27,210 nucleotides of DNA from NCBI GenBank assembly GCA_964535025.1, contig CAZHRW010000051.1, positions 1-27,210 on the forward strand, in the 5' to 3' direction. Both the position numbers and the translations under genes were made by a program. This document shows, piece after piece, positions 23,864 to 27,210 of this stretch. The notes beneath the pieces were generated by a model. That model searched no databases, was not told where the DNA came from, and saw only the letters and a program-made list of their open reading frames with translations. This DNA comes from JAAYZK01 sp964535025. Lineage in GTDB: Bacteria > Planctomycetota > Phycisphaerae > SM23-33 > FEN-1343. Positions within the stretch are counted from its first letter, which is position 1, and every line of letters begins with the position of its first letter.

Positions 23864-24259
23864 GTGACATCGATGGACGAGGCGGTCAAGCAGTTGAAGT
23901 ATAACGCCGACGGGTTGATCCCGGCGGTGGTGCAGGATGCCCGGACCAAACAGGTGCTGATGGTGGCGTACATGAATGCCGAAGCGCTGCTGGCGACGAT
24001 CCGGACCGGCAAGACGAATTTCTGGTCGCGGAGTCGCCGGAAATACTGGGTCAAGGGCGAATCGAGCGGGCACACGCAGGAGGTGCATGCGATCCGCGTC
24101 GATTGTGATATGGACACGCTCGTGATCGAGGTGACCCAGCACGGCGGGGCGTGTCACCTGGGCTATTACAGTTGCTTCTTCCGCCGGTTGGCCGATGACG
24201 GTGCGTGGGAGATCACCGAGGAGCGGGTGTTCGACCCCGACAAGGTGTATAAGTCGTAG
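23864..24259 (+). CDS. hisI: Phosphoribosyl-AMP cyclohydrolase
   Basis: This is a 131-residue protein of normal length for single-domain HisI. The GTG at 23864 is chosen because GGAGGT lies 4 bases before it; an ATG at 23873 is 13 bases from the site. It opens the purine ring of phosphoribosyl-AMP, the third step of histidine synthesis, in the cytoplasm. Family motifs are VAYMNAEAL (34-42), FWSRSRRKYWVKGESSGHTQ (53-72), DCDMD (80-84; D80, D82 and D84 bind Mg, C81 zinc), and C97 and C104 in GGACHLGYYSCFF (zinc). The HisE pyrophosphohydrolase domain often fused in other bacteria is absent. No other his gene is in the window. The potassium-channel gene begins 36 bases downstream. Confidence 0.97.
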   Translation: MTSMDEAVKQLKYNADGLIPAVVQDARTKQVLMVAYMNAEALLATIRTGKTNFWSRSRRKYWVKGESSGHTQEVHAIRVDCDMDTLVIEVTQHGGACHLGYYSCFFRRLADDGAWEITEERVFDPDKVYKS

Positions 24260-24295
24260 GGTCGACGGCGCTCAGTGGACGCAGGATGCGAGGCC

Positions 24296-26107
24296 GTGGC
24301 CGAGACGCCTTACATCACGAAGACCCGCCGGCCCTGGGCGAAGGTCCACCGTCGATTGGACCTGGCGGCCCTGGCGGCGGTCCTGCTGGGCATCGTGGCG
24401 CTGCTGCTGGAGCTGGGCTTCTACCGCCTGCCGCTGGGGCTGAAGTCCTGGATGCTCGATGCGGTGGTGGTGGCCGTGGCGCTGGCCCTGCTGGCCGATC
24501 GGATCGCGCGGTGGGCGATGGCGCCGGACCGCCGGGCGCATCTGGCCGCCCACTGGCTCCACGTGGCGGTGCCGGTCGCGGCGATCGCGGCGGGCGTCGC
24601 CTGGGGGGGGCTGCCGCGGGGGCTGCCGACGGCGGCGCCGCTGTATTTGGGCGGGACGATCGTCGTCCGCGGGGTGTCGCTGTACGCCCGGGCGATCAGC
24701 AGCGGGATGCACCCGGCACGGCTGCTGGCGGGCAGCTTCCTGTTCGGGATCGTCATCGGCACCGGCCTGCTCATGCTGCCGCGGGCCGTGCCGCCCGACG
24801 AGCGGCCGTTGTGGCCCGATGACGCCCTGTTCACCGCCACCAGCGCCACGTGCGTGACCGGGCTGATCGTCCTGGACACGGGGGCGGATTTCTCCCGGTT
24901 CGGCCAGTCGATCATCCTCGCCCTCATCCAGTTGGGGGGGCTGGGGCTGATGACCTTCGGCACGATCTTCATGCTCCTGGGCCGCCGCGTCCTGCCGCTG
25001 CGCCACCAGGTGGTCATGGGCGAGGCGCTGGCCGACGAGGCCGCCGGCCGGGTGGCGCGGACGGTGAAGTTCGTGATTCTTTTGGCCGTTGTCGCCGAGG
25101 CGTTGGGCGCCGTGGCCCTGCACGGCCTGTGGGCCGACCGGCCGGACGGGTGGTTTTACGCGGTCTTTCACGCCGTCAGCGCGTTCTGCAACGCGGGGTT
25201 CGCGCTCCAGGGCGACAGCTTCATGCCCCAGCGCGACACCTGGCGGGTGATGGCGGTGGTGCCGGCGTTGATCATCGTCGGCGGGCTGGGGTTTCCGGTG
25301 CTGATGGATGTGCTGCGAAGCGCCGTCCACTGGCTGCGGTACGCCTGGCACCGCCGGCGGGGGCGGTTCGGCCTCGCCAGGCCGCGATGGATGCTGCACA
25401 CGAAGATCGTGGTGGCCACGACGCTGCTGCTGCTGGTATACGGCACGGCGGGGCTGGGGCTGTGCGAGCAGGATTACGTCGGCGAGCGCGTGGGCAAGGC
25501 CGAGCGGGGCGATCCGGCGGCCGGCGACTGGCGGTCGCTGCCGCTGGGGGCGCAGGTGCGGCAGGCGTGGTTCCAGGCCGTCACGGCGCGAACGGCGGGG
25601 TTCAATACGATCGACCTGGACGAGCTGTCGGCCGCGGGGAAGCTGTGGATCATAACGCTGATGGCCATCGGCGGCTCGCCGGCGTCGACGGCCGGGGGGT
25701 TCAAGACCGTGACGCTGGCGGTGGTGGCCCTGATGGTCTGGTCGGTGCTCCGCCGCCGTCCGCACGTGGAGGCGTTCGGCCGTACGCTGGAAACGGCGCT
25801 GCTGCGGCGGACGGTGGTGCTGTTCATGCTCTTTCTCGCCCTCCTGGTCGCCACCACGCTGCTGCTGGCGGTCGCGCAGGGGCCGGCCGCGTCGCTGGTC
25901 GACGTCATGTTTGAGGCCGTCAGCGCCTGCGGCACCGTCGGACTGAGCCTCGGGGAGACCGGACGGCTGACGCTCGGCGGCAAGCTGGTCCTGGCGGCGG
26001 CGATGTACGCCGGGCGGGTCGGGCCGCTGACGCTGCTGATGAGCCTGACCGCCGGCGGCGCCGCGGCGCGGTATCGTTACCCCAGTGAAACCCTCGTGGT
26101 AGGCTAG
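24296..26107 (+). CDS. trkH: TrkH/KtrB-family potassium channel subunit
   Basis: This is a 603-residue membrane protein. The GTG at 24296 is chosen because AGGA lies 9 bases upstream; a GTG at 24275 would add 7 residues. The first 115 residues hold about three additional hydrophobic helices not found in KtrB (about 450 residues). Four pore loops follow with the selectivity-filter glycines: TCVTGL (185-190), FCNAGF (297-302), TAGFNT (433-438) and CGTVGLS (545-551). The GGSPASTAGGFKT loop (about 459-471) is the gating-loop region of the family. It imports K+ (possibly Na+-linked) across the inner membrane with a cytosolic RCK partner. The RCK gene follows after 8 bases, and the pair is clearly an operon. 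Confidence 0.95.
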   Translation: MAETPYITKTRRPWAKVHRRLDLAALAAVLLGIVALLLELGFYRLPLGLKSWMLDAVVVAVALALLADRIARWAMAPDRRAHLAAHWLHVAVPVAAIAAGVAWGGLPRGLPTAAPLYLGGTIVVRGVSLYARAISSGMHPARLLAGSFLFGIVIGTGLLMLPRAVPPDERPLWPDDALFTATSATCVTGLIVLDTGADFSRFGQSIILALIQLGGLGLMTFGTIFMLLGRRVLPLRHQVVMGEALADEAAGRVARTVKFVILLAVVAEALGAVALHGLWADRPDGWFYAVFHAVSAFCNAGFALQGDSFMPQRDTWRVMAVVPALIIVGGLGFPVLMDVLRSAVHWLRYAWHRRRGRFGLARPRWMLHTKIVVATTLLLLVYGTAGLGLCEQDYVGERVGKAERGDPAAGDWRSLPLGAQVRQAWFQAVTARTAGFNTIDLDELSAAGKLWIITLMAIGGSPASTAGGFKTVTLAVVALMVWSVLRRRPHVEAFGRTLETALLRRTVVLFMLFLALLVATTLLLAVAQGPAASLVDVMFEAVSACGTVGLSLGETGRLTLGGKLVLAAAMYAGRVGPLTLLMSLTAGGAAARYRYPSETLVVG

Positions 26108-26115
26108 GAGCTGTC

Positions 26116-26796
26116 ATGGATCGCTTCGCCGTCATCGGACTGGGACGCTTCGGACGCCGTCTGGCGCGGATGCTCACGGAGGCCGGCGCGGAGGTCATCG
26201 CCATCGACAGCTCGGCCGACATCGTCGAGGCGGTCCGCGACGAGGTCACCGTCGCCGTCGCCCTCGACGCCACCGACGAGCGGGCCCTGCTGGCCCAGGG
26301 GATCGACAAGGTCGACGCGGCGGTCGTGGGCATCGGCACCGACTTCGAGGCCACCATCCTGACCACCGTGATCCTCAAGGCGTTAGGCGTGCCCAAGGTT
26401 GTCAGCCGCGCCGCCACCACCACCCGCGGGGAGATCCTCCGCCGCGTCGGCGCCGACGAGCTGGTCAACCCCGAGCGGGAGTCGGCCTACCGCTGGGCCC
26501 ACCGGCTGATGGGCCCGAACGTCATCGAGCAGATCCCCCTGGCCGAGGGCTACAGCCTCATCCAGGTCCCCGTCCCGGCCGCCTGGCAGGGCAAGTCGCT
26601 CACGCAACTGGACGTCCGCCGCAAGCACAATGTCAACATCGTCGCCATCCGCCGCCAGCCCGCCGCCGAGGCGCCCGCGGCCGAATTGCCCGCGCGTCCG
26701 ACCTTCAGCGTCCCGCTCCCGCACGACAAGCTCTCCGCCGGGGATGTGCTGGTCGTCATCGGCAGCGACGAGGACATCGCGGGGCTGCCGGGGTAG
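26116..26796 (+). CDS. ktrA: KtrA/TrkA-type RCK regulatory subunit
   Basis: This is a 226-residue cytosolic protein. The start ATG is 8 bases after the channel gene, with TAGGAGC as ribosome site. An RCK-N Rossmann domain spans 1-130: nucleotide motif GLGRFGRRLARML (8-20), D31 at the end of strand 2, and VVGIGTDFEATILTTVILKALG. An RCK-C domain begins near 140 (QIPLAEGYSLIQVPVP) and ends DVLVVIGSDEDIAGL. A 20-residue Ala/Pro-rich insert near 183-197 is unusual. The size fits a single-RCK KtrA-type ring protein rather than the duplicated TrkA of E. coli. By analogy it opens or closes the channel according to ATP/ADP or NAD(H). Confidence 0.95.
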   Translation: MDRFAVIGLGRFGRRLARMLTEAGAEVIAIDSSADIVEAVRDEVTVAVALDATDERALLAQGIDKVDAAVVGIGTDFEATILTTVILKALGVPKVVSRAATTTRGEILRRVGADELVNPERESAYRWAHRLMGPNVIEQIPLAEGYSLIQVPVPAAWQGKSLTQLDVRRKHNVNIVAIRRQPAAEAPAAELPARPTFSVPLPHDKLSAGDVLVVIGSDEDIAGLPG

Positions 26797-26840
26797 GGGC
26801 GCTGTTTTTCGGAGGACGGAGGATGCCGTTTTTGGGGGTC

Positions 26841-26857
26841 CCTTGCAATTGGCAAGG
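26841..26857 (+). terminator. Weak candidate terminator after the potassium-channel operon
   Basis: CCTTGC, loop AATTG, GCAAGG form a perfect 6-bp hairpin, followed after CCG by GTTTT. It lies 45 bases past the RCK stop. The stem is short and the T-run interrupted, so the call is tentative. Confidence 0.3.
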
Positions 26858-26948
26858 CCGGTTTTGACAAGGGGTTGCTATTTCGGAGTTGCAATACCGA
26901 GATACCCCGGGTTTGTTAAGGCAACGTCCCTATTTTGTGGCGGGCGCG

Positions 26949-26990
26949 AAAACCCACGTTTGGGTTTTTAAAACCCAAGTTTGGGTATAC
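26949..26990. repeat. Two 21-bp tandem units, each an AAAACCCA/TGGGTTTT hairpin
   Basis: Unit 1 (26949-26969) has perfect 8-bp arms AAAACCCA-CGTT-TGGGTTTT plus a T. Unit 2 (26970-26990) has AAAACCCA-AGTT-TGGGTATA. The units abut exactly, 21 bp apart. Each could act as a weak bidirectional terminator or as a protein-binding site. Confidence 0.85.
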
Positions 26991-27007
26991 GGTCGTCGCC
27001 GATGGGA

Positions 27008-27112
27008 ACGGAATTTCACAAAGTTAACGATTCGATGCATAAAATGGCGGGAATGCGCCATAAAGTGAAGCCTGCGCTTCACAAAGTTAAAGCGCGGCTT
27101 CACAAAATGAAA
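27008..27112. repeat. Five tandem 21-bp iteron-like units, core TTCACAAAGTTAA
   Basis: Five units of exactly 21 bp abut at 27008, 27029, 27050, 27071 and 27092. The 6 bases at the start vary and the remaining 15 are conserved: TTTCACAAAGTTAAC, ATGCATAAAATGGCG, CGCCATAAAGTGAAG, CTTCACAAAGTTAAA, CTTCACAAAATGAAA. The core is an imperfect palindrome (TTMAC-N3-GTKAA). Units 2 and 3 together form TGGCG-GGAATG-CGCCA. A 21-bp pitch puts all sites on the same face of the helix. Confidence 0.88.
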
Positions 27113-27210
27113 ATAAGTCCTTTGCCGTCCAACCGGGCCGTCGCGGACGGCTTTCGCGCGGGGTTTTTCCGCCCCAGGGTGCACACGCCACCGCCCGCCG
27201 GCCCGCGCCG

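Larger units (their letters stand above)
26797..27210. other. Gene-free, repeat-rich window end
   Basis: No convincing gene on either strand. The stretch is richer in A and T than the rest of the window. In order it holds a weak hairpin (26841-26857), the AAAACCCA pair (26949-26990), the five-unit 21-bp array (27008-27112), and a GC-rich end containing CGCGGGGTTTTTCCGCCCC. No coding potential was recognised in the last 90 bases. Confidence 0.6.

Noticed and set aside
24272..25765. A 497-codon minus-strand frame opposite the potassium-channel gene
   Set aside because: It is His/Gln/Arg/Pro-rich with no domain, while the opposite strand encodes all four TrkH pore loops.
27008..27112. A CRISPR array
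   Set aside because: Units are 21 bp with 6-bp variable parts, the repeats are degenerate, and no cas gene is in the window. Spacers of that size do not exist.
26920..27184. A minus-strand open frame with regular FxFVKxR repeats
   Set aside because: The peptide periodicity of 7 residues is the 21-bp DNA repeat read in frame. There is no start signal or domain, so it is not treated as a gene.

Overview
The window is high-GC bacterial DNA that most resembles a member of the Planctomycetota, probably near the Phycisphaerae. This is inferred from gene content, not measured. The clues are a giant repeat protein with an N-terminal LExRxLxDG motif of the planctomycete 'LEPR-XLL' kind, dockerin type I domains on secreted proteins with no cellulosome genes nearby, a formylglycine-type sulfatase, a neutral-ceramidase-like hydrolase, a TIGR03032-family protein and many small lipoproteins with alanine/proline-rich linkers. 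No rRNA, tRNA, CRISPR array, transposase or phage gene was found.

Layout. 1-5019 (minus): two paralogous secreted proteins share an unnamed N-terminal domain and PKD-like repeats. The larger also carries a parallel beta-helix and a dockerin cut by the window edge. 5143-12879 (plus): a good sigma-70-like promoter, a TIGR03032-family gene, a ~1,800-residue repeat protein ending in a dockerin and a basic tail, and a URO-D superfamily gene. 12883-13617 (minus): a polytopic TMEM198-like membrane protein. 13908-16794 (plus): a ceramidase-like hydrolase, a relic of an SGNH-hydrolase C-terminus (minus), and a sulfatase. 16971-19631 (minus): a three-gene operon encoding a secreted protein, an HExxH lipoprotein and a small cytosolic protein. 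19864-20248: a broken fluoride-channel gene. 20269-23586 (minus): a small lipoprotein, a LolA-like periplasmic protein, a DedA/VTT-like membrane protein and a HAD hydrolase. 23864-26796 (plus): hisI, a TrkH-type potassium channel and its RCK partner. 26797-27210: a gene-free end rich in repeats.

The genes suggest a cell that exports large, modular, calcium-binding (dockerin/PKD) surface proteins and degrades sulfated or lipid-linked polymers. Potassium uptake, histidine synthesis and envelope-maintenance genes lie next to these.

The least expected feature is the non-coding repeat landscape. Four unrelated interspersed repeat families are all built on a 7-bp period (16861-16930, 17581-17603, 20343-20384, and 20894-21076 with a relative at 17642-17714). 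The end of the window has two further arrays with an exact 21-bp (3 x 7) period: a pair of AAAACCCA/TGGGTTTT hairpins and five iteron-like units with a TTCACAAAGTTAA core. Two repeats lie inside the 3' ends of lipoprotein genes and supply their C-termini.
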